From Planctomycetota bacterium (GTDB lineage: Bacteria > Planctomycetota > Phycisphaerae > Tepidisphaerales > Tepidisphaeraceae), in contig JBCDCH010000035.1 of NCBI GenBank assembly GCA_039182125.1, positions 1 through 40,350 of the forward strand: DNA of 40,350 nucleotides. Direction: 5' to 3'. How positions within the stretch are numbered: the first letter of the stretch is position 1; every line of letters starts with the position of its first letter. The notes under the pieces are model-generated. The model was given only the letters and a program-made list of their open reading frames with translations. It ran no database searches and was not told the origin of the DNA. A program made the position numbers and the translations under genes. Positions 33,934-40,350 of the stretch are shown here, in pieces.

Positions 33934-35259
33934 TCACTCGCCGGCGAAGAGCGTGCGACGGATGAGTTTGGCGACGTCCGTATTGTCGAACGAGCCACGC
34001 ACGAAGTGGCTGTTGAACCCATCGGCCCGGACCAACACGCCGCCGGCGACGTCGTTTCGACTCGACCACACCACCGCAAACGGCAGACTCCGGCCGAAGC
34101 GATCCGGCGCGCTCATGAACGGCGCCGTCCCCGTTCCCGCGATGCCGTCCACCGGTGCCCCGTTGAAATCGCGCGGCGGCACGGCGCCGGGAATGTCGTC
34201 CTCCGAGCGGATCGGAAACCCAACCGGCCGCAGGCCCCCGCCGTCGCTGTCGGCGGTCGTGATCAGCAGCGTCTGCGGGTTGTCGCGCAGGAAACGCCTT
34301 GCAATGCCGAGCGCGTCGTCGGCCCGCTTGGCCGCTTCGAGCGTCGCGTTGGCGTTGTTCTTGTTGCCGAAGTTGTCCGTGCCCTCTTCCTCCACGACGA
34401 GCAGGAACTGCCGACCACCGCGGCCGAGGATGCGTAACGCGACGTCGGTCATCTCGGCGACGGTCGGCGCGTCCGGGTCGTAGTTCGGCAAGCCGGCCGC
34501 GCGAAGTTCCTCCTCCGACTTGTCGTTGAACGTGTGCCCCGCCGCGAACAGGCCGAGCACCTTGTCCGTGTCGGCGGGCAGCGCGAGCAACTCCTCACGG
34601 GTGTAGATGACGGTGTAGCCCTGCGCCTTGGCGTACTCGATGAGGTTCTGATCGTCGTCGCGACTACCGATGCCGTGAACACCTTCGACGCCTTCGGGCA
34701 AGAAGTCCCGTTCGCCGCCGCCGAGGATGACGGCCGCGCCGCTGTCGAGCAGCCCCTTGGTGATCTGATCGAAGTCACGCCGAAGCGATGCGTCCGCAAG
34801 AAACGCGGCCGTGCCCGGCTCGATGGCGGCACCGCTCTGCACCACGCCCGTCGGAATGCCCGCCGCGATCGCCTGCTTCGCGACGCTCAGCGAGTTGCCG
34901 TCGGAGTCGGTCGGCTCGGTGCCGCCATCACCGCCACGGTCTCGGCCGAACGCGTCGTGATCGACTTTCATCCCATACGCATGCACCGTCGCCCCGGCAT
35001 TGCTCGTGCCGGTCAACGAGTTGCGCAGGTGGCCGCGATACACCGCCACCTCGGGCAGCAGGTCCCAGTTCAGATCGTCATCGGGGCCGACGTATCGCAT
35101 CCGCGCCGCCGCCCATGTCGCCGCGCCGGCACCGTCGGGATGAATGAAGATGACGCTGCCACGGTCCGACGGAATCGCCAACCCGACAGGCTCGGCTGAC
35201 ACCTGCGGTGCCGGTGGCGCGACTTGGAACAACAACGCGGCGACGAGGACGATGAGCAT
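33934..35259 (-). CDS. Divergent alkaline phosphatase-superfamily protein
   Basis: A 441-residue protein with a signal peptide (MLIVLVAALLFQVA, cleavage near VSA|EP at residue 22). IFIHPDGAGAATW gives the first metal Asp42. SLTGTSNAGATVHAYG aligns with the PhoA nucleophile region (DSA), keeping Ser86 but with Thr for Asp and Asn for Ala. VVEEEGTDNFGNKNNA matches the PhoA segment with Glu322, Asp327 and His331, but Asn replaces the histidine. TTADSDGGGL matches TADHxxGG with Ser for His370. NSHF keeps a histidine near the His412 position. It is PhoA-like in layout but changed at zinc ligands, so it may use another metal or be a distinct subfamily. It lies 47 bases after mnmG. Confidence 0.8.
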   Translation of the reverse strand: MLIVLVAALLFQVAPPAPQVSAEPVGLAIPSDRGSVIFIHPDGAGAATWAAARMRYVGPDDDLNWDLLPEVAVYRGHLRNSLTGTSNAGATVHAYGMKVDHDAFGRDRGGDGGTEPTDSDGNSLSVAKQAIAAGIPTGVVQSGAAIEPGTAAFLADASLRRDFDQITKGLLDSGAAVILGGGERDFLPEGVEGVHGIGSRDDDQNLIEYAKAQGYTVIYTREELLALPADTDKVLGLFAAGHTFNDKSEEELRAAGLPNYDPDAPTVAEMTDVALRILGRGGRQFLLVVEEEGTDNFGNKNNANATLEAAKRADDALGIARRFLRDNPQTLLITTADSDGGGLRPVGFPIRSEDDIPGAVPPRDFNGAPVDGIAGTGTAPFMSAPDRFGRSLPFAVVWSSRNDVAGGVLVRADGFNSHFVRGSFDNTDVAKLIRRTLFAGE

Positions 35260-35306
35260 GCCGAAAGTCTATCGCGACTTCGTCAAGCTAAGATGAAGCC
35301 GGTGCG

Positions 35307-37163
35307 TCACTCGTGCCTGGCCAGATGAACCGCGAGGACGGTGACGTCGGCGGGTGTGACGCCGCTGATCCGCAGAGCTTGGCCGAGCGAACGCGGCGTG
35401 AACTGGCCAAGCGCGAGCTTCGCCTCGGTCCGTAAACCGGTGACGGCGGCGTAGTCGACGTCGCCGGGGATGAGCCGTTGCTCGAAGTCGGCCATCTTCT
35501 CGATCTCGCGGCGCTGGCGTTCGATGTAGCCGGCGTACTTCAACTCGGTCGTGACACGCTGGCCGACCGCATCGGGAAACTCCGTCTCGGGCAGGTCGGC
35601 CCATTCGTTGCCGGGACGGCGCAGCCAGTTGGCCTGTTCGGGCGTCAGGCTCGCGCGGAGGCGATCCATCGCTTCGCGTGTCGTTTCGAACGCGGCCCAT
35701 CGCTCGTCGTCAACCAACCCAAGCTCGCGACCGACCGGCGTCAAGCGAGTGTCGGCGTTGTCACCACGCAAGATCAGGCGATGCTCGGCGCGGCTGGTGA
35801 ACATGCGGTACGGCTCGATCGGGTGCTTGGTCACCAAGTCATCCACCAACACGCCGATGTACGCCTGATCACGGCCGAGCACGAAGTCCGGCGTCTCGCC
35901 GCGTGCCAACTTCGCGGCGTTCACACCGGCGACGAGGCCCTGCCCCGCCGCTTCTTCGTAACCGCTGGTGCCGTTGATCTGCCCGGCGAGGAACAGGCCC
36001 GGCACGCGCTTGGTCTCGAGCGTCGCCTTGATCTGCCGCGGCCAGACCATGTCGTACTCGACCGCGTAGCCCCAACGGATCACCTCGGCTTTCTCGAGGC
36101 CCGGGATGTGCTCAAGCATCGCCGCCTGCACGTCGGCCGGCAGCGAGGTGCTGATGCCGTTGCAGTAGATTTCGTCGTTATCGAGCGACTCGGGCTCGAG
36201 AAAGATCTGGTGACGCGGCTTGTCGGCGAAGCGGTGGACCTTGTCTTCGATGCTCGGGCAGTAGCGCGGACCGGCCGAGTCGATCTGGCCGGAGAACATC
36301 GGGGCACGGTGCAGATTCGCGCGGACGATGTCGTGGGCGGCGTCGGTGGTGTGGCCGATGTGGCACGGCAGCTGCTCGATCGGCGGTCGCCAGAAAAAGG
36401 TGTCAGGGTCCTTTTCCGCAGGAACGGCACCGGCCGGTGTTGGCGCCCGGACGGAAAAGGACCCTGACACCTTCTTCTCAAGCCGGGCGTACTCGTTCAT
36501 GTAGCTGAACGGCACCGGTGTTTCGTCGCCAGGTTGGAGTTCGAACCGGTCGAAGTCGATCGAGCCGGCCCGGAGGCGTGGCGGCGTGCCGGTCTTGAGC
36601 CGGCCGAGTTCGAAGCCGAGTTGTTGCAGGACATCGGAGATGGAGTTGGCCGGCGCCTCGCCGACACGTCCGCCGGGTGTGCGGGTGTCGCCGGTGTGCA
36701 TGAGGCCGCGCATGAACGTGCCGGTGGTCAGCACCAAGGCTGCGGCCGTGACTGTCCGTCCGTCGGCGAGCGTGACCTTTCCTTGTTCCAATCCCGCGAC
36801 CTCGCCGGCGATGACCTCGATGCGTCCATGCCCTTCGACGGCGTTGCGCACCCATTCGGCGTAGCGATACTTGTCCGACTGGCAACGCGGCCCACGCACC
36901 GCCGGGCCTTTGCTGCGGTTGAGCATGCGGAACTGGATGCCGGTCGCGTCGGCGGCTCGTCCCATCAGCCCGCCGAGCGCATCGACTTCGCGTACGATCT
37001 GCCCCTTGGCGAGACCGCCGATAGCCGGGTTGCACGACATCTGTCCGATCTTCGCCGGATCGAGCGTGATAAGGGCTACGACGCAGCCCATGTTGGCTGC
37101 GGCCCACGCGGCCTCGACGCCGGCATGGCCGCCGCCGATCACGATGACGTCAACGTTCTTCAC
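35307..37163 (-). CDS. mnmG: tRNA uridine-5-carboxymethylaminomethyl synthesis enzyme MnmG (GidA)
   Basis: A 618-residue FAD protein that, with MnmE, modifies the wobble uridine (U34) of certain tRNAs. The FAD motif [15 protein letters not shown] lies at residues 6-20; [64 protein letters not shown] and the C-terminal [12 protein letters not shown] are conserved. The GTG start at 37163 overlaps the stop of the upstream gene (GTGA). The region between PFSYM and LPCHIGHT is about 33 residues longer than in E. coli, and the extra part (about residues 229-258) is encoded by an inverted-repeat pair inserted in frame. The rest looks intact, so the protein is probably functional. Confidence 0.95.
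   Translation of the reverse strand: MKNVDVIVIGGGHAGVEAAWAAANMGCVVALITLDPAKIGQMSCNPAIGGLAKGQIVREVDALGGLMGRAADATGIQFRMLNRSKGPAVRGPRCQSDKYRYAEWVRNAVEGHGRIEVIAGEVAGLEQGKVTLADGRTVTAAALVLTTGTFMRGLMHTGDTRTPGGRVGEAPANSISDVLQQLGFELGRLKTGTPPRLRAGSIDFDRFELQPGDETPVPFSYMNEYARLEKKVSGSFSVRAPTPAGAVPAEKDPDTFFWRPPIEQLPCHIGHTTDAAHDIVRANLHRAPMFSGQIDSAGPRYCPSIEDKVHRFADKPRHQIFLEPESLDNDEIYCNGISTSLPADVQAAMLEHIPGLEKAEVIRWGYAVEYDMVWPRQIKATLETKRVPGLFLAGQINGTSGYEEAAGQGLVAGVNAAKLARGETPDFVLGRDQAYIGVLVDDLVTKHPIEPYRMFTSRAEHRLILRGDNADTRLTPVGRELGLVDDERWAAFETTREAMDRLRASLTPEQANWLRRPGNEWADLPETEFPDAVGQRVTTELKYAGYIERQRREIEKMADFEQRLIPGDVDYAAVTGLRTEAKLALGQFTPRSLGQALRISGVTPADVTVLAVHLARHE
36397..36473. repeat. REPIN-like inverted repeat inside mnmG (family C)
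   Basis: Two perfect 22-base arms, 36397-36418 and 36452-36473, are separated by 33 bases; the flanks continue the symmetry with mismatches. Each arm with its flank forms its own hairpin of AAAAGG and CCTTTT around TGTCAGGGT, the layout of REP units carrying a GTCAGG core that are common in many bacterial genomes. The unit lies wholly inside the mnmG reading frame without breaking it and encodes the extra residues [20 protein letters not shown] and DPDTFF. Confidence 0.88.
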
Positions 37164-37441
37164 GACGCCATTGTACGCAGAAGTCGATGCCGTAGGCGCA
37201 GAAGCCAGAGGCCCAGGAGGATCGCCCCCATACAACCGGCTAGTAACAAGTAGCCCGTCGTTGCGTCGCGGTCAGGGGGCCTCAGCGCCCGAGCCGCCCG
37301 CATGCCCAACAGAATGCCCGCCACCAGCGCCGGGAATGCCAACCGCCCCGCCCACGCACCCGCACTGTTCCAATCGTGTCGGAAACGGTCCGGTGGTGAG
37401 GGTTCTGTGGAATCTTCTACGTCGTTCGGGACATTCGGCAT
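37160..37441 (-). CDS. Small two-helix membrane protein upstream of mnmG
   Basis: A 93-residue protein. A charged N-terminus ([20 protein letters not shown]) is followed by two transmembrane helices (about 38-52 and 66-84) joined by a basic loop ([16 protein letters not shown]). Its stop codon overlaps the mnmG GTG start by four bases, so the two genes are likely translationally coupled. I do not recognise a family. The frame continues upstream to 37555, but that portion is antisense to the start of the divergent gene, so ATG 37441 is preferred. Confidence 0.6.
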   Translation of the reverse strand: MPNVPNDVEDSTEPSPPDRFRHDWNSAGAWAGRLAFPALVAGILLGMRAARALRPPDRDATTGYLLLAGCMGAILLGLWLLRLRHRLLRTMAS

Positions 37442-37532
37442 GTGTTTCGCACCGATATTTTTACGAGTCGGCTGCAACTTATCCGTCGAAGAACCGACTA
37501 AGGTTGACATGGCCGTAAGTGGGAGTGCCAAG

Positions 37533-38087
37533 ATGAAACGTTCACGTCCGATCATTGTTGCCCTGTTGAGCTTGGGCGCGTTGTCTTTCGCAACGCCGAC
37601 CGCAGATGCGAGTCAAGCCAAGAACCTCCGTAGCCAGCTACGCGAGGAAACGACCCTGCTTCGGCAATCTCTGTACAGCTCGCCGGACTTGCATGTGGCC
37701 CGTGCCGAGTTGCTGCGGACCACGCGTGAGTGGTCGGAGGTTCGGGGCCGCCTGATCGCCAAGCTCGAACTCGACGGCGACTACAACGACCTTCGCCAGG
37801 ATTTGCTCACGGCCCAGCTCGAACTACGCGAGATCACCGAGTGGGCCGAGGGTGGCCACCCGCTTCGGACGCAGGCGGCCATGCGGATACTCAATATCAA
37901 GCAACAGATTCGCACGGTCGAGTCTGTGGCATTCGCCGGCAATGCCGACCTGATCCAGGCGCGGCAAAACATGGTCGACGCCCGTGGCGAACTCAAGCGC
38001 ATCCTCGACGACATCCGTTACCGCTTGCGAAACGATCAACGCCTGGTCCAGTTGCGTGGCCGACTCCGCGCGGCCGTCCGGGCCTAA
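37533..38087 (+). CDS. Secreted helical (coiled-coil) protein, unknown function
   Basis: A 184-residue protein with a Sec signal peptide (MKRSRPIIVALLSLGALSFA, cleavage near ADA|SQ at residue 26). The mature part is almost entirely helical and charged (RSQLREETTLLRQSLYSSPD, LRQDLLTAQLELREITEWAE, ILDDIRYRLRNDQRLVQLRG), suggesting a periplasmic coiled coil or helical bundle. ATG at 37533 has GGGAG 7 bases upstream. An earlier ATG (37509) is less likely because it would place charged residues before the signal. The 3' end overlaps the CobA-HemD gene by four bases (CTAA). No family recognised. Confidence 0.65.
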   Translation: MKRSRPIIVALLSLGALSFATPTADASQAKNLRSQLREETTLLRQSLYSSPDLHVARAELLRTTREWSEVRGRLIAKLELDGDYNDLRQDLLTAQLELREITEWAEGGHPLRTQAAMRILNIKQQIRTVESVAFAGNADLIQARQNMVDARGELKRILDDIRYRLRNDQRLVQLRGRLRAAVRA

Positions 38088-39652
38088 TCGCCGACGATTC
38101 CCGTAACCAACGCTTGCAGCGTCGGCTCACTTGCCTCGGTATCGACATGCAACCCCAGTTCGCGGAGCGTTGCCGATGTCTTCGTACCGATACTCGCGAC
38201 TCGCACGTTGCTGAGCTTCCCAATACCGCCGAGCAACTCCACGAGGTTCCGTGCGGTGCTGCTGCTCGAAAAGCAGGCCCAATCAACGTCCCCCGCTTCA
38301 AGGGCGTCGTGAAATTCCCGCGGCAGTTCGTCGACGGGCAAGGTGCTGTACAACGAAAGCTCCATCGCTTCTTCAGCCCCGCCGGCACGTAGTTTCTCCG
38401 GCAAGTCGGCCCCTGCAATATCCGCACGCGGCAACAGGAACGACCGGCCATCGACCAAGCCGGCGGCGGCCATCTGATCCGCCAACTCGCCCGCGTTCCC
38501 GGTCCCCACGAAGTCCGCCCGCAACCGCAAAAGTTCCCACAGCGCTTGCGCGGTCGCCGACCCAACAGCGGCGAGCTTGCAACGCCCCAACCGCCGGGCG
38601 TCCCACCTCGGCTCGCTCGCGTCCATCGCTTCGAGAAAAGCCCGCACCGCATTGCCGCTGGTGAAGACCGTCCAGTCGTAGCTGCCCATACCTTCGAGGT
38701 GCTGAAGGTTGCCCGGCGTAAGGTTCGACACCGTACGAATCGTCGGCGCTTCCAACACGTTTGCCCCGATCGCTTCGAGTTGATCGCGCAAGCCGCTGGC
38801 CTGCTGGCGGGTGCGGGTGATCAGGACTGTTTTGCCGAAGAGCGGCCGGGTGTCGAACCACCGCAACGTGTCGCGAAGCGCAACGGTCGGCCCGACGTAA
38901 GTGATGGCCGGGCTGCCGATCGCTTCACGCTTCACCGCCTCGACAATCGTCGCGAGCGTGGCGGTGACGGTACGCTGCTTCGCGGTCGTGCCCCATTGCA
39001 CCGTGGCGGCGGGCGTGTCGGGGGCCATGCCGTTGGCGATGAGCCGCTCGGTAATGCGTGGCAGCGCCTTGACGCCCATGTAGAAGCACAGGCCTGGCAA
39101 CTTCGCCAACGCCGCGTAGTCGAGATCGCTCGACCCGGCGGGGTCGGCGGCCTGGCGGGCTTTGGTTTCGTCGTCCTGGTAGCGCCGCTCTTTTTCGTGG
39201 CCAGTCACAAGCGTGAAGCCGCTGTTGAGGTCGCGGTGGGTCACGGGGATGCCGGCATACGCGGCGGCGGCGATGGCGGCGGTGATGCCGGGGACGACCT
39301 CGAAGCTCACGCCCGCATCTCGCAAGGCTTCGCACTCCTCGCCACCCCTGCCGAAGACGAACGGATCGCCGCCCTTGAGCCGCACGACCTGATGGCCTGC
39401 CTGGCCGAGTTCGACGAGCAACGCGTTGATCTGATCCTGGGTCCGGGCGTGATGGGACGCACGCTTGCCGACGTAGATGTGCTCGGCACCGGGGGCGAGG
39501 TCCAATAACCTCGGACTGCTCAACGCGTCGTAAACGACATGCGTCGCGTCCCGCAGTTTTTCCTGGCCGCGCACCGTGAGCAACCCCGGATCACCCGGGC
39601 CGGCACCGACGAGGGAAACATGGCCTCTCGAATGTGAAACGAGGTTCGACAA
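38084..39652 (-). CDS. Uroporphyrinogen-III C-methyltransferase/uroporphyrinogen-III synthase fusion (CobA-HemD)
   Basis: A 522-residue two-domain tetrapyrrole enzyme. Residues about 10-260 are the SAM-dependent uroporphyrinogen-III methyltransferase, which makes precorrin-2 for siroheme or cobalamin: VSLVGAGPGDPGLLT, VVRLKGGDPFVFGRGGEECE, VVPGITAAIAAAAYAGIPVT and the late TYVGPTVALRDTL. Residues about 265-520 are uroporphyrinogen-III synthase (HemD), which closes and inverts ring D: VLITRTRQQASGLRDQL, DWTVFTSGNAVRAFLE, SFLLPRADIAGADLPEKLR and DWACFSSSSTARNLVELL. Such fusions are common in several phyla. The frame stays open to 39838, but the family N-terminus fits TTG 39652. It is divergent from the PilZ gene. 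Confidence 0.9.
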   Translation of the reverse strand: MSNLVSHSRGHVSLVGAGPGDPGLLTVRGQEKLRDATHVVYDALSSPRLLDLAPGAEHIYVGKRASHHARTQDQINALLVELGQAGHQVVRLKGGDPFVFGRGGEECEALRDAGVSFEVVPGITAAIAAAAYAGIPVTHRDLNSGFTLVTGHEKERRYQDDETKARQAADPAGSSDLDYAALAKLPGLCFYMGVKALPRITERLIANGMAPDTPAATVQWGTTAKQRTVTATLATIVEAVKREAIGSPAITYVGPTVALRDTLRWFDTRPLFGKTVLITRTRQQASGLRDQLEAIGANVLEAPTIRTVSNLTPGNLQHLEGMGSYDWTVFTSGNAVRAFLEAMDASEPRWDARRLGRCKLAAVGSATAQALWELLRLRADFVGTGNAGELADQMAAAGLVDGRSFLLPRADIAGADLPEKLRAGGAEEAMELSLYSTLPVDELPREFHDALEAGDVDWACFSSSSTARNLVELLGGIGKLSNVRVASIGTKTSATLRELGLHVDTEASEPTLQALVTGIVGD

Positions 39653-39825
39653 GTGAAAAACTTTAGGTGCGCTTGAGCGACCCGCGCGATGTGCCGATGA
39701 GATTGAAACAGGGCGCAGTGACCGATAACGCATCGGCCGAACCGCGTCGTGCATCCGGTCGTTCAAACGGCCGATGATGGACAAGAGCGTCGAACCCGCT
39801 CGACGCCGCATAAGGAGATCGCCCC

Positions 39826-40299
39826 ATGGTTGCCGCACTGAAGTTTCCGCCGCTCGGTCGTCAAAACGACGACACCCTCGAACTCGAACCGCGTATCGCC
39901 CCCGAGACCGATCCGCAGCCCAATCCGTTCCAGGACCGCATGCGGGATCGTCAGCCGGTCACCGAACCGAGCTACATGCGGATGCGGACACGGCGCGGCA
40001 GTGAACGCCGCGTGTTCGAGCGAAAGGCGGCCAGCGGCCGTGTGAGCGGGCGCCGGACGGACCATTCCGTGCATGCCCACAAGATGCCCTACCTCAACCT
40101 AAGCCTCGACGACATCTCCGTCGGTGGCATGCGTGCCCAGAGCCAGGAGATGGTCGAGCCCGGCGAGCATGTCGTGGTCTTCTTCCCGCCGCAGGGGAAT
40201 CAGATGGGCTGGGACGCCTACGGCCGCGTGGTCCGCTGCCTGCCGAAGGGTCACGGCTACGAAGTCGCGTTGGAGTTCGACCCGCTGCCGGCGGCTTGA
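39826..40299 (+). CDS. PilZ domain protein (c-di-GMP receptor)
   Basis: A 157-residue protein. An acidic, proline-rich N-terminus (residues 1-45) leads into a PilZ domain: RRVFER (61-66) is the RxxxR motif and DISVGG (96-101) the D/NxSxxG motif, followed by the beta-barrel strands EHVVVFFPPQGNQMGW and VRCLPKGHGYEVALEF. Both c-di-GMP binding motifs are intact, so ligand binding is likely. PilZ proteins act in motility, attachment or exopolysaccharide control; the target here is not evident. AAGGAGAT lies 7-14 bases before ATG 39826. It is transcribed away from CobA-HemD. Confidence 0.88.
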   Translation: MVAALKFPPLGRQNDDTLELEPRIAPETDPQPNPFQDRMRDRQPVTEPSYMRMRTRRGSERRVFERKAASGRVSGRRTDHSVHAHKMPYLNLSLDDISVGGMRAQSQEMVEPGEHVVVFFPPQGNQMGWDAYGRVVRCLPKGHGYEVALEFDPLPAA

Positions 40300-40308
40300 A
40301 CATTCTCA

Positions 40309-40336
40309 GTCATCCTGAGCGCAGTCGAAGGATCTC
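40309..40336. repeat. Dispersed repeat with short hairpin (family D)
   Basis: The segment TCATCCTGAGCGCAGTCGAA followed by GGATCTC, just after the PilZ stop codon, matches a short repeat I have often seen between genes in diverse bacterial genomes. ATCCT (40312-40316) can pair with AGGAT (40329-40333). The copy may continue past the window end, so its full structure is unknown. Confidence 0.55.
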
Positions 40337-40350
40337 TTCGCGTCCGTGAC

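Overview
The window is GC-rich bacterial DNA with short intergenic gaps and many gene ends that overlap by a few bases. Its gene content suggests a marine-type Planctomycetes bacterium, probably of the Phycisphaerae: two formylglycine sulfatases, glycoside hydrolases of families GH9, GH39-like and GH42, a PL22-like propeller protein, a DUF4212/VC_2705-type sodium symporter, a PilZ protein, and tRNA genes without an encoded CCA. This assignment is inferred from gene content; there is no rRNA here to prove it. The first ~120 bases are long G and C runs and look like a poor contig end.

Layout. 173-2927: small membrane proteins and an endonuclease/exonuclease/phosphatase-fold protein behind a paired palindromic repeat. 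3093-7125: an entericidin-like lipoprotein, a secreted GH39-like glycosidase, a membrane protein closely resembling fungal PaxB/Pyr4 terpene cyclases, and a PL22-like propeller. 7111-9569: a polytopic membrane protein, elongation factor P and adenylate kinase. 9699-19939: a carbon-acquisition block made of acetyl-CoA synthetase, a DUF4212 symporter small subunit, a GH9 enzyme, a sulfatase, the large symporter subunit and a GH42 beta-galactosidase. 20004-23374: tRNA-Leu(UAG), a TPR protein, a PpiD-like membrane-anchored protein and tRNA-Lys(CUU). 23487-28132: a CheB-CheR-PAS-histidine kinase fusion with an overlapping single-domain response regulator. 28183-33927: a PKD/beta-helix protein, a DUF5658 protein, transketolase, a second sulfatase and a small lipoprotein. 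33934-40299: a divergent alkaline phosphatase, mnmG with an in-frame palindromic insertion, a small membrane protein, a secreted helical protein, a CobA-HemD fusion and a PilZ protein.

How it fits together. The middle block looks like a sulfated-polysaccharide and acetate utilisation locus: the hydrolases and sulfatase would free sugars, while the symporter pair and acetyl-CoA synthetase would import and activate a short organic acid such as acetate. The two symporter subunits, normally adjacent, are separated here by the GH9 and sulfatase genes. A LacI-type palindrome lies in the divergent promoter region of this block.

The most notable observations are the PaxB/Pyr4-like membrane terpene cyclase homologue (5151-5828), the palindromic repeat pair embedded in frame in mnmG (about 36391-36480), the split symporter module, the alkaline phosphatase with altered metal-ligand positions, and four unrelated families of dispersed palindromic repeats within 40 kb.
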